Source: an uncultured Oscillospiraceae bacterium (GTDB taxonomy: Bacteria > Bacillota > Clostridia > Oscillospirales > Oscillospiraceae). From it: a stretch of DNA of 64,000 nt. Positions 50,274 to 57,751 of the stretch are shown one piece after another. A program made the translations under genes and the position numbers. Under the pieces are notes generated by a model, which saw only the letters and a program-made list of their open reading frames with translations, made no database searches and was not told the DNA's origin. The DNA is taken from assembly GCA_934659425.1 (NCBI GenBank), contig CAKUHU010000001.1:372001-436000 (forward strand), read 5' to 3'. The stretch's first letter is position 1. Every line of letters starts with the position of its first letter.

Positions 50274-50869
50274 AGGTCATTGGTATTACTGGGCCCACGG
50301 GAGCGGGGAAGACCACGGCGCTGAATGCGCTGCGCACCCTGGGAGCAGAGGTGCTGGATGCCGACAGGATATACCATGATCTGCTTTTGGAGAGCCTTCC
50401 TCTGAAACAAGCCCTTATGGATGCCTTTGGAGAAAAAATCCTGGATGACCGGGGCCAAATAGACCGGAAGCGGCTGGCGGAGGCGGTGTATCCCGACCGA
50501 CTGACAGAGCTGAACGAGTTGACCCACCCCTATATCATGGCGGCTATAGATGGACGCATGGAGAGAGCCCAGCAGGCAGGCTGCCCCGCCGCAGCCATCG
50601 ACGCCATCGCACTCATTGAAAGCGGCGCGGCGGAGAAATGTGATGTGGTGGTGGCGGTATTGGCTCCATTGAGGCTGCGGGTGAAGCGGATCATGGCCCG
50701 GGACAGTATCGGAGAGGACTACGCCCGCCGCCGGGCGCTGGCCCAGCCGAAAGATGAATTTTTCCGCCGGCACAGCGATTATGTGCTGGAAAATAGGGAA
50801 GAGGATACGCCGGAGACCTTTGGGGGGCGAGCATTGGCTTTGTTTAAAGAAATTTTGGCCCAGAGATAG
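50270..50869 (+). CDS. coaE: Dephospho-CoA kinase
   Basis: 199 residues. Last step of coenzyme A synthesis: phosphorylates the 3'-OH of dephospho-CoA. P-loop GPTGAGKTT (8-16), VLDADRIYHDLL (about 28-39) with the catalytic Asp, and IDAIALIESG (about 110-119) typical of CoaE. ATG overlaps the stop of the small membrane protein gene. Confidence 0.94.
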   Translation: MKVIGITGPTGAGKTTALNALRTLGAEVLDADRIYHDLLLESLPLKQALMDAFGEKILDDRGQIDRKRLAEAVYPDRLTELNELTHPYIMAAIDGRMERAQQAGCPAAAIDAIALIESGAAEKCDVVVAVLAPLRLRVKRIMARDSIGEDYARRRALAQPKDEFFRRHSDYVLENREEDTPETFGGRALALFKEILAQR

Positions 50870-50926
50870 AAAAATTCATATTTTACTGCTATTGTATTGA
50901 TAAGTAAATATAAGGAGGTAATTACT

Positions 50927-52336
50927 ATGGAGGAAAAAGAAAAGACTCCCGCCCAGCTTCGTCGGGAGGCGCTGATGAACGAGCGGAAGAACGGCTACGA
51001 TCAGCTGACTGCTGAGGACGAGTCGGCTATGCAGTCCTTCTGTGAGGATTATAAGAAGTTTTTGGATGCCGCCAAGACAGAGCGGGAGGCGGTGGATGAG
51101 GTGATCCGCCAGGCCCAGGCCAAGGGATTTGTACCCTTTGCCAGGGGGATGGCCATCAAGCCGGGCGACAAGCTCTACCGGGTAAACCGGGGCAAGGCAG
51201 TGATGCTGGCTGTCATCGGTGAGAAGCCCTTGGCCGACGGCGTCTCCATCGGGGCTGCCCATATCGACTCCCCCCGGCTGGATTTGAAGCCCCAGCCGCT
51301 CTATGAGGATGATGATTTGGCTTTTCTTAAGACCCACTACTACGGCGGCATCCGCAAATATCAGTGGGTGACCATTCCTCTGGAGCTTCACGGGATCATC
51401 GTGCGTGCTGACGGTTCCACGGTGAAGGTGGCCATCGGCGCGGGGGACGGCGATCCGCTGTTCACCATAGATGATCTGCTCCCCCATCTGGGTGCAGAGC
51501 AGGCCAAAAAGCCGTTGTCAGAGGCCATCCCCGGGGAGAACCTGAACCTTTTGGTGGGCTCCCGGCCCTTCAAGGATGATGAGGGGAGTGAGCGGGTAAA
51601 GCTGGCCGTTTTGGATATCCTGAACCAGAAGTACGGCATCACGGAAGCCGATTTCATCTCCGCCGAGCTGGAGGTGGTGCCCGCTTTCCGGGCCAGCGAC
51701 ATCGGCTTTGACCGCTCTCTGGTCGGTGGCTATGGCCAGGATGACCGGGTGTGCGCATACGCCTGTCTGGCCGCCTTGTTGGACATCGAGCGGCCTGCCC
51801 ACACCGCGGTGTGCATGCTGGCGGACAAAGAGGAGATCGGCTCTGAGGGAGTTTCCGGTATGAAGTCCGCCGCTTTCGACACCTTTATGAGCGATCTGTG
51901 CGATGCCCAGCGGGTGGCCCTGAAGACCTGCTATGAACACTCCTTCTGCCTGTCCGCCGATGTGACGGCGGCTTATGATCCCAACTTCTCTGAGGTGTAT
52001 GAGAAGCGCAACTCTGCCCGGGTGAACTACGGCATGGGCTTTTGCAAATACACCGGTGCCCGGGGGAAATCCGGGGCCTCTGACGCATCTGCTGAGGTGG
52101 TGGGCTTTGTCCGCCGTACCTTGGATGCCGCTGGGGTGATTTGGCAGATGGCGGAGTTGGGCAAGGTAGACGCCGGCGGCGGCGGGACCGTGGCCTGCTA
52201 TATGGCAGAGCGGGATATCGACACTCTGGATGCCGGTGTACCTGTGCTGAGTATGCATGCCCCCTTTGAGGTCACCGGCAAGCTGGACTGCTATATGACC
52301 TATAAGGGCATGAGGGCAGTTTATCAGGCGGGATAA
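50927..52336 (+). CDS. M18-family zinc aminopeptidase
   Basis: 469 residues. ATG 50927 has TAAGGAGGTAA, a near-perfect ribosome site. Metal and catalytic blocks of family M18: AAHIDSPRLDLKP (His-x-Asp), GYGQDDRVCAYACLAAL, ADKEEIGSEGVSG with the catalytic Glu, SADVTAAYDPNF and the closing SMHAPFEV with the last His. A cytoplasmic dodecameric peptidase for acidic or neutral N-terminal residues. A single gene with its own terminator. Confidence 0.95.
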   Translation: MEEKEKTPAQLRREALMNERKNGYDQLTAEDESAMQSFCEDYKKFLDAAKTEREAVDEVIRQAQAKGFVPFARGMAIKPGDKLYRVNRGKAVMLAVIGEKPLADGVSIGAAHIDSPRLDLKPQPLYEDDDLAFLKTHYYGGIRKYQWVTIPLELHGIIVRADGSTVKVAIGAGDGDPLFTIDDLLPHLGAEQAKKPLSEAIPGENLNLLVGSRPFKDDEGSERVKLAVLDILNQKYGITEADFISAELEVVPAFRASDIGFDRSLVGGYGQDDRVCAYACLAALLDIERPAHTAVCMLADKEEIGSEGVSGMKSAAFDTFMSDLCDAQRVALKTCYEHSFCLSADVTAAYDPNFSEVYEKRNSARVNYGMGFCKYTGARGKSGASDASAEVVGFVRRTLDAAGVIWQMAELGKVDAGGGGTVACYMAERDIDTLDAGVPVLSMHAPFEVTGKLDCYMTYKGMRAVYQAG

Positions 52337-52416
52337 AAAGCGAAAAAAACGCCGCGGCGGGTGTCTCTGTAACCAACAAAACGGACCAGATGACACCACA
52401 AATGGTGCCCTGAAAC

Positions 52417-52458
52417 AAGGACCCGAGGTACATTCACCTGTACCCCGGGTCCTTTTTT
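52417..52458 (+). terminator. Terminator of the aminopeptidase gene
   Basis: AAGGACCCG/CGGGTCCTT outer and GGTAC/GTACC inner stem with one mismatch, followed by TTTTTT. Confidence 0.9.
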
Positions 52459-52502
52459 GTTTTTCACATGTGGATACCGCGAGGCATAAGGAGGGAAGAG
52501 CG

Positions 52503-53114
52503 ATGCCTGAGGAATACCATGACCTCGATTTTATGGAGTTGTGTGCAATCTGTGCTGGGAAAAAAGAGCTCGTCTCCGAATTCAACTGTCTGACAGGGCA
52601 TCAAATGGGTATGTCCCGCAGCGGATTGGATAAGACCATAGATGAAGCATGTGGACGGGCTTCTGACGTGGAGGTCTTTCTTGATTTCATCAAACTTTGC
52701 CGGCTGATTTGGAATAGCTATGGCAAGGTTGTCTCCACACAGGAAAACAGTAATAAGAATAGCTGGAATCCCTCATCGGTCGGCTCGTTTTTGGGGAATC
52801 TTTCTTATCTGCATCAGGGGACCGCTTGCTGCTTGGGCCAAAAATTTGGGGGAATGCCAAAATTGGTGACAAGGGGGTCAAGCCGCAGGGAAAAGAGACA
52901 GCGGATACACCAATGGAGCACGCTCAAGGGAATAGAAATCCCCATAGGGAAACGGATACCAGAAGGTGTCCGTTTCCCTATGGGGAGGATGAGAGGGACA
53001 GAGAAGTTCCCGATGGGGGATTTTTTGCGATGGGGTGCCCTTTCGGACTTTGAGCGAAAGCTCTCCCTGAGAATGCCGACTTTGGCAAAAAAGGGCCTTG
53101 GAGGATGGCCCTAA
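52503..53114 (+). CDS. Hypothetical protein containing a large hairpin repeat
   Basis: ATG 52503 has GGAGGGAAGAG upstream. The first 75 or so residues look like a real small helical protein (FMELCAICAGKKELVSEFN, DVEVFLDFIKLCRLIW). The rest, to a stop at 53114, is low in recognisable pattern and crosses a 21-bp inverted repeat (52940-52985) that gives the repeated IPIG/FPMG peptides. I suspect the original C-terminus was lost or replaced by inserted repeat DNA. Family not recognised. Confidence 0.5.
   Translation: MPEEYHDLDFMELCAICAGKKELVSEFNCLTGHQMGMSRSGLDKTIDEACGRASDVEVFLDFIKLCRLIWNSYGKVVSTQENSNKNSWNPSSVGSFLGNLSYLHQGTACCLGQKFGGMPKLVTRGSSRREKRQRIHQWSTLKGIEIPIGKRIPEGVRFPMGRMRGTEKFPMGDFLRWGALSDFERKLSLRMPTLAKKGLGGWP
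52940..52985. repeat. 21-bp inverted repeat with AGAA loop
   Basis: 52940-52960 pairs with 52965-52985, complete except for one G-T pair at 52957/52968. It is far stronger than the window's terminators but has no T-run and lies inside an open frame. Confidence 0.8.
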
Positions 53115-53140
53115 TTCTCAAATATGGAAGTCATCGGCGA

Positions 53141-53175
53141 AAAATGGCGGAGAGCAGGGCTCCCCGCCATTTTTT
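53141..53175. terminator. Bidirectional terminator before the PTS gene end
   Basis: AAAATGGCGG...AGAGC with GCTCC...CCGCCATTTT, A/T-rich on both sides. It serves the PTS gene on the minus strand and the hypothetical gene on the plus strand. Confidence 0.85.
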
Positions 53176-54283
53176 AGGTATTCAGCTTCAAGTCATCCTC
53201 ACCGATCCAGCCGATGTGCCGGAGAACTAAGCCGAACGCCCAGGTGAGAAGGGCGGGCAGGACAAAAGAGATGAGGATCAGTCCCAGCCAATCCATGGCG
53301 GTGGGGACGATGGCAGCGGCGCCGTTGGCCAGAGCTTTTTCGCTGGGGTTCACCCATCCGGTCCAGACGCCCAACTGTCCGCAGAGGCCGCAGGTGCCCA
53401 TGCCAGAGTTAATGGCCTCCCCGTTCATCTCCAGTTGGAACAGGCAGGTGGCCAGAGGGCCGGTGATGGCGGAGGTCAGGATAGGGGGGATCCAGATGCG
53501 GGGATTTTTCACGATATTGCCCATCTGGAGCATAGAGGTACCCAGCCCTTGGCTCACCAGACCGCCCCAGCCGTTTTCCCGAAAGGACATGACGGCAAAG
53601 CCCACCATCTGAGCACAGCAGCCGGCCACAGCGGCCCCTCCGGCCAGACCGGTCAGTCCCAGCACGGAACAGATGGCGGCAGAGGAGATAGGCAGCGTCA
53701 GGGCGATCCCCACTAAAACGGAGACCAGGATGCCCATCCAGAAGGGCTGGAGCACAGTGGCCTGGTTGATGAGCTGGCCGAAGGCGCTGGCGGCCTTCCC
53801 GATGGGAGGGGCGATGACCCACGCAGTGCCGATCCCCACCAAAATGGTGACAATGGGGGTGATCAGGATATCCACCTTGGTCTCCTTGCTCACCGCTTTT
53901 CCAAATTCGGCGGCGAGGATGGCGACAAAGAGGACTGCCAGAGGACCTCCGGCTCCGCCCAAGGCGTTGCAGGCATACCCCGCTGTTACCAGAGAGAAGA
54001 GGACCAGCGGCGGTGCTTGGAGGGCGTAGCCAATGGCCACCGCCATGGCGGGGCCGCTCATGAAGGAGGCAAGGCCGCCGATGGTATAGCCCACCTTATT
54101 GATGGTGATGACCTGGGTGGTCAGAAAGGCGATATGGAGCTGGGAGCCCACGGTATTGAGAATGGTGCCGATGAGCAGAGAGGCAAATAGCCCCTGGGCC
54201 ATGGCCCCCAGTGCGTCGATCCCATAGCGCTTGGCGGAGATGACAATATTTTTTCGTTTGAGGAAAGCCTGGAGGTAATTCAT
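53174..54283 (-). CDS. PTS-type IIC membrane protein (EIIC_2 family)
   Basis: 369 residues with about nine to ten helices. ATG 54283 follows GGCTCCTCT-type leader and gives MNYLQAFLKRKNIVISAKRY, the usual opening of this group. KVDILITPIVTILVGIGTAW and MGTCGLCGQLGVWTGW are conserved-looking blocks. These IIC proteins often stand alone, without IIA/IIB genes, as here, and the substrate is unknown; some relatives are annotated as regulators and not sugar carriers. Controlled by the promoter at 54341-54368. Confidence 0.82.
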   Translation of the reverse strand: MNYLQAFLKRKNIVISAKRYGIDALGAMAQGLFASLLIGTILNTVGSQLHIAFLTTQVITINKVGYTIGGLASFMSGPAMAVAIGYALQAPPLVLFSLVTAGYACNALGGAGGPLAVLFVAILAAEFGKAVSKETKVDILITPIVTILVGIGTAWVIAPPIGKAASAFGQLINQATVLQPFWMGILVSVLVGIALTLPISSAAICSVLGLTGLAGGAAVAGCCAQMVGFAVMSFRENGWGGLVSQGLGTSMLQMGNIVKNPRIWIPPILTSAITGPLATCLFQLEMNGEAINSGMGTCGLCGQLGVWTGWVNPSEKALANGAAAIVPTAMDWLGLILISFVLPALLTWAFGLVLRHIGWIGEDDLKLNT

Positions 54284-54315
54284 AGAGGAGCCCTCGTTTT
54301 CAATGGGATAAAATA

Positions 54316-54368
54316 TGTCTTGACATGTGAATTGTCTTACATTATAGAGCATAGAGGAAATTTGTCAA
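54316..54368 (-). promoter_or_regulatory. Promoter of the PTS gene with a direct repeat
   Basis: Minus strand TTGACA (54363-54368), 16-base spacer, TATAAT (54341-54346). On the plus strand TGTCTTGACAT (54316-54326) and TGTCTTACAT (54333-54342) form a direct repeat over and after the start of transcription, a candidate operator. Confidence 0.7.
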
Positions 54369-54394
54369 GAAAAAGGTGAGGAGTTCCCTGGAAT

Positions 54395-55378
54395 TTAAGT
54401 ATATCCCAACAGACCGCGGACGGAGACCTCGCCAGCGGAGATCGTTTCCTGTGTGCCGTCGGGCAGAAGGACTTGAAGAGAAAAATCGTCGTTGACTGCG
54501 GTGGCCTGGGCAAGGGTATCTCCGCTGGGACGGATCAGCTTGACTTCCCGTCCTATGGTGATGCAGCGCTGTCGGTATTCCGCTAAATATTCCCCCTTCT
54601 GCTGGGGAAAACCGTTCCAGAGGGCTTCCAGCTGATCGAGCAAAGCCGAAGCTACCTGGACGCGGAGGGGAGGAGCCGCCATGTGCTGGGCCAGGGAGGT
54701 GGCGATGGGGGAGAGCTCTGGGCCGAAGTCCCCTTCGCGCTGACTGACGTTGATCCCGATGCCCACTACGACATGATCCAGGGCGCCGGTCTCCCCCTCG
54801 AGCCCCAATTCAGTCAGGATGCCGCACAGTTTTTTGCCGCCTAAGAGAATGTCATTGGGCCACTTGATGTCACAGATAAGACCAGTGAGCGCTTTCAAAG
54901 CGCGGCAAACGGCCACCGCTGTCCAGGCGGTGAGCTGGCTCACCTGCGCCAAAGTCACCTGGGGGCGGAGGAGCGCCGACAGATAAAGGCCCTTTCCCGG
55001 CAGAGATTGAAATGTCCGTCCTCGGCGGCCCTTGCCCCCTGTCTGTTCCCCGGCCAATACCACAAGGCCGCTGGGGGAACCGGAGGCGGCCCTTCGGCGG
55101 CACTCATCATTGGTGGAATCCACTCGCTCCAGGCAGATGACCGTATTTCCCACCGCCTGTCCAGGCCGGGCCAAGGCGCCGGGAGAGAGTACATCCGGCG
55201 AGGCAGTGAGGCGGTAGCCCCTGCTGGGAAGGGCCTCGATCTGGTAGCCTTCAGAACGCAGAGCTTCAACTGCCTTCCATATCGCTGCGCGGCTCACCTT
55301 CAGCTCGCGGCTCATCGCCTGACCGGAGAGGGGGGCGTCTGTGGACAACAAGAGGCGCAATGTATCGTCTTTCAGCAT
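54395..55378 (-). CDS. birA: Biotin--protein ligase and biotin repressor BirA
   Basis: 327 residues, the bifunctional type. N-terminal winged helix (1-about 62: GQAMSRELKVSRAAIWKAVEALRSEGY), catalytic core with DSTNDECRRRA (about 87), biotin/ATP loop GGKGRRGRTFQS (about 114-125), IKWPNDILLGGKKLCGIL (about 168-185) and GIGINVS, and an SH3-like C-terminal domain. It attaches biotin to carboxylases and, as biotinyl-AMP complex, represses transcription. It faces bioY across a gap of about 140 bases that carries two operator-like repeats. Confidence 0.96.
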   Translation of the reverse strand: MLKDDTLRLLLSTDAPLSGQAMSRELKVSRAAIWKAVEALRSEGYQIEALPSRGYRLTASPDVLSPGALARPGQAVGNTVICLERVDSTNDECRRRAASGSPSGLVVLAGEQTGGKGRRGRTFQSLPGKGLYLSALLRPQVTLAQVSQLTAWTAVAVCRALKALTGLICDIKWPNDILLGGKKLCGILTELGLEGETGALDHVVVGIGINVSQREGDFGPELSPIATSLAQHMAAPPLRVQVASALLDQLEALWNGFPQQKGEYLAEYRQRCITIGREVKLIRPSGDTLAQATAVNDDFSLQVLLPDGTQETISAGEVSVRGLLGYT

Positions 55379-55430
55379 GGCGGGACCTCCTTGGTTTCGT
55401 TTTGATTAGTCTACTCCGTGGGAAGCGTTG

Positions 55431-55460
55431 TTGTCAACAAAATACAAAAAAGGTTTACAA
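55431..55460 (+). promoter_or_regulatory. BirA operator overlapping the bioY promoter
   Basis: TTGTCAAC, 14 bases, GTTTACAA, close to the known Gram-positive BirA consensus (TTGTTAAC-N14/15-GTTAACAA type). The right half overlaps the -35 TTTACA (55454-55459), which is 17 bases from TATCCT (55477-55482). Confidence 0.85.
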
Positions 55461-55486
55461 ATAGAGCATATTGTGCTATCCTTTCC

Positions 55487-55513
55487 GTAAACTAAAAATC
55501 GAAAGAGGTTTAC
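55487..55513 (+). promoter_or_regulatory. Second, weaker BirA-like operator at the bioY ribosome site
   Basis: GTAAAC, 15 bases, GTTTAC, ending four bases before the bioY ATG. Same half-site and spacing as the site at 55431-55460, but downstream of the promoter. Confidence 0.6.
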
Positions 55514-55516
55514 GAC

Positions 55517-56056
55517 ATGCGAAATCAAAGTCAAAAATTGGTTCAGGCGGCCCTGTTTGCCGCGCTGACTGCGGTAGGGGCCTTTATTCGATTTCCCTTG
55601 GGGGCCGCTTCCTTTACCCTCCAGTTTCTATTCACCGCTTTGGCGGGGGTGGTCTTGGGCCCCAAATGGGGGGCTGTATCTCAGGGGGTATATGTGGCCT
55701 TGGGATTGGTAGGACTGCCGGTATTCACTCAGGGAGGCGGGATCGGATATCTGCTCCAGCCCAGTTTTGGATTTCTTTTGGGGCTCATTCCCGCCGCCGC
55801 AGTCATTGGCGCCTTGGCGGGGGAAAAGGGGAGGCCGCAGCAGGTGATCCCCGCATGCCTTGTGGGCCTGGCAGTGCTGTATGTGGTGGGAGTGCCCTAT
55901 ATGGGGGTTGTTCTCAACCTCTATTTGGAAAAGGGGATGGGCACTTGGGCGCTGATAAAGACGGGGATGCTCATTTATCTGCCGGGTGACGCGGTGAAAA
56001 TCGCGGTTGTGACGGCGGCGGCGCCGTCCCTCTGCCGCCGGCTGAAACGGTCATAA
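55517..56056 (+). CDS. bioY: Biotin transporter BioY
   Basis: 179 residues with six helices; the substrate-binding (S) component of an energy-coupling-factor transporter for biotin. Family blocks: AALFAALTAVGAFIRFPLG, FTLQFLFTALAGVVLGPKWG and the YLLQPSFGFLLG segment with GGGIGY. No EcfA/T genes are adjacent, so it either shares a common energising module or works alone. Divergent from birA and under two BirA-like operators, it should be repressed when biotin is plentiful. Confidence 0.95.
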   Translation: MRNQSQKLVQAALFAALTAVGAFIRFPLGAASFTLQFLFTALAGVVLGPKWGAVSQGVYVALGLVGLPVFTQGGGIGYLLQPSFGFLLGLIPAAAVIGALAGEKGRPQQVIPACLVGLAVLYVVGVPYMGVVLNLYLEKGMGTWALIKTGMLIYLPGDAVKIAVVTAAAPSLCRRLKRS

Positions 56057-56109
56057 CCCTACTCTTTGTCCCATATAGTATGGTATCAACGTGGAAAGGC
56101 GGGGATACC

Positions 56110-56391
56110 ATGCCCTATGAGGAGTTCAGACCATCGACAGCTCACCATCTCATTTTGGAGGACCGGGAAAAGCTGACGGTGTCCGGGGTGGAGGAAGTGG
56201 AGAGCTTCGATGAAAACACCATCGTGATGGACACGGGCCAAGGTGTGCTTGTTGTCCGGGGAGAGGGGCTGCACATCGAAAAATTGAGTTTGGATGGAGG
56301 AGACTTGAAGGTAGAGGGGACGGTGGAGTCTCTGACTTACGAAGAGGACCGCCGGGGAAGAGGCGGTTTTCTGTCCCGGCTGCTGGGCTGA
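56110..56391 (+). CDS. yabP: Sporulation protein YabP
   Basis: 93 residues. LILEDREKLTVSGVEEVESFDENTIVMDT, then GEGLHIEKLSLDGGDLKVEGTVESLTYEE, is the YabP/YqfC pattern. It is a spore-assembly protein expressed in the mother cell in Bacillus. ATG 56110 with AAAGGCGGGG upstream. It lies three bases before yabQ. Confidence 0.94.
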   Translation: MPYEEFRPSTAHHLILEDREKLTVSGVEEVESFDENTIVMDTGQGVLVVRGEGLHIEKLSLDGGDLKVEGTVESLTYEEDRRGRGGFLSRLLG

Positions 56392-56394
56392 GAG

Positions 56395-57099
56395 ATGGAG
56401 ATCTCGATCACCGACCAGGCGTTTGCCTTTTTGGGGGCCTTGGCAGTGGGAAGTGGGCTGGGACTTGTGTATGATCTGTTCCGTCTGCTCCGGGGCCGGC
56501 TCTGTTGGCGGGGGCTGGAAGCAGTGTTGGATCTTCTGTATTGGCCAGTCGTGGTGGCAGTCCTGTTTTTCTACGCTGTGACGGCGGGAAATGGGGAGAT
56601 TCGGGCCTATCTGCTGGCGGGGGCACTTTTAGGCGGGGGGATTTATTTTCTCCTATTGAGTTCACTTGTCCTCTTTTTTGGGAACCGATTGGTCGATTTG
56701 CTGTGCCTTTTTGGGAAGCTGTGCCTGTGCCCAATCCAAAAAGTGGGAAATTGGAGCAAAAAAATTTGGGCAAAGAACAAAAAAAGCTTCCATTATTGCT
56801 GGAAATGGTATAAAATACACTTTACCATAGGTGAAATGAGCCGGATGGGTCAAGCGGAGGGAGATGGTGAGCATGCAGGTAAAAAGAGCAGGGTTTCTCA
56901 CCAAAATCGTGGTGCTGACATTGCTCATCGCTTCCACCGTCAGCCTGCTGAGGCTTCGGGGCCAGATCACAGCGGCCGAGAGCGAGCGGGAGGCGATGAA
57001 GACCCAGGTGGCCGGTCAGACCCAGATCAACGCCGATCTGCAGGACTCGGTAGATCACAGCGACAATCCAGACCGGCAGGCCGACATCGCAAGGGGTGA
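56395..57099 (+). CDS. yabQ: Spore cortex protein YabQ, frame running into divIC
   Basis: Spore cortex biosynthesis membrane protein. Residues 1 to about 110 hold the YabQ core with helices at about 8-28, 44-62 and 68-92 (ALAVGSGLGLVYDLFRLLRGR). A basic stretch KKIWAKNKKSFHYCWKWYKIH follows. The frame then continues without a stop for another 75 codons, overlapping the divIC gene by more than 220 bases; this last part is Arg/Gly/Ser-rich and looks like out-of-frame translation of divIC. Either the natural stop was lost and the extended tail is tolerated, or a small indel near 56830 shifts the end. Confidence 0.85.
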   Translation: MEISITDQAFAFLGALAVGSGLGLVYDLFRLLRGRLCWRGLEAVLDLLYWPVVVAVLFFYAVTAGNGEIRAYLLAGALLGGGIYFLLLSSLVLFFGNRLVDLLCLFGKLCLCPIQKVGNWSKKIWAKNKKSFHYCWKWYKIHFTIGEMSRMGQAEGDGEHAGKKSRVSHQNRGADIAHRFHRQPAEASGPDHSGRERAGGDEDPGGRSDPDQRRSAGLGRSQRQSRPAGRHRKG

Positions 57100-57148
57100 A
57101 CTGGGCCTGGCGGCGCCCGGCGAGAAGGTCATCATTTTCACCGATTGA
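56873..57148 (+). CDS. divIC: Septum formation initiator, FtsB/DivIC family
   Basis: 91 residues (ATG 56873; ATG 56864 is also in frame but sits too near GGAGGG). One membrane helix (about 9-27, FLTKIVVLTLLIASTVSLL), then a coiled coil (RGQITAAESEREAMKTQVAGQ) and the closing ARGELGLAAPGEKVI motif. DivIC/FtsB joins the division complex that activates septal wall synthesis. The yabP-yabQ-divIC-yabR order is the conserved Firmicute arrangement. Confidence 0.9.
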   Translation: MQVKRAGFLTKIVVLTLLIASTVSLLRLRGQITAAESEREAMKTQVAGQTQINADLQDSVDHSDNPDRQADIARGELGLAAPGEKVIIFTD

Positions 57149-57173
57149 TCGGCCCTTGCAGAGAGGGTAAATC

Positions 57174-57641
57174 TTGAAGGAGGACATGTCTGTCGGTATG
57201 GAGTTTGAGGTTGGTTCTGTTTTAGAGGGAAAAGTCACCGGAATTACGAAATTTGGTGCGTTTGTCTCCCTGCCTGAGGGAAAATCTGGCTTGGTGCACA
57301 TCTCTGAAATCGCGTATACATACGTGAATGATGTGAAGGACTATTTACAGGAGGGGCAGGAGGTCAAGGTCAAGATCATTGGCGTAGACGAGAATGGCCG
57401 CATCAATCTCTCCATCAAAAAGACGCAGGCACCTCCGGCGCGGACGGAGGGCGGCGGTGCATCCCGGCAGAGCCGGTCCAGCGGAGCGCCCCGGCCGGCT
57501 GGTTTTACCGGACAGCGTAAACCGGCAGAACCGATCACATTTGAAGACCGGCTCAAGCAGTTCATGGCCTCCTCAGACAGCAAGCTGTCCGAGCTTCATA
57601 TGAGCGAGAAGCGGGGAAGCAGAAGAGGCGGAAGAAAATAA
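57174..57641 (+). CDS. yabR: S1-domain RNA-binding protein, YabR type
   Basis: About 155 residues. An S1 domain (about 9-82) has [34 protein letters not shown] and [20 protein letters not shown]. The tail is basic and low in complexity with a last [14 protein letters not shown] end. The start is uncertain: TTG 57174 (GAGAGGG upstream), ATG 57186 or ATG 57198, because AAGGAGG is awkwardly spaced from both ATGs. Completes the yabP-yabQ-divIC-yabR operon and ends at a strong terminator. Confidence 0.9.
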   Translation: MKEDMSVGMEFEVGSVLEGKVTGITKFGAFVSLPEGKSGLVHISEIAYTYVNDVKDYLQEGQEVKVKIIGVDENGRINLSIKKTQAPPARTEGGGASRQSRSSGAPRPAGFTGQRKPAEPITFEDRLKQFMASSDSKLSELHMSEKRGSRRGGRK

Positions 57642-57646
57642 AATAC

Positions 57647-57681
57647 AAATCCCCGGCGGAATATTCCGCCGGGGATTTTTT
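57647..57681 (+). terminator. Terminator of the yabP-divIC-yabR operon
   Basis: 14-bp AAATCCCCGGCGGA/TCCGCCGGGGATTT stem with ATAT loop, then a T-run. Confidence 0.94.
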
Positions 57682-57751
57682 TGTTTTTTCTCTCTCTGTC
57701 AAATGGAGCGATCTGTGCCGCCCATCGGAAAAGCATAGGGAGGGGCAAGTA

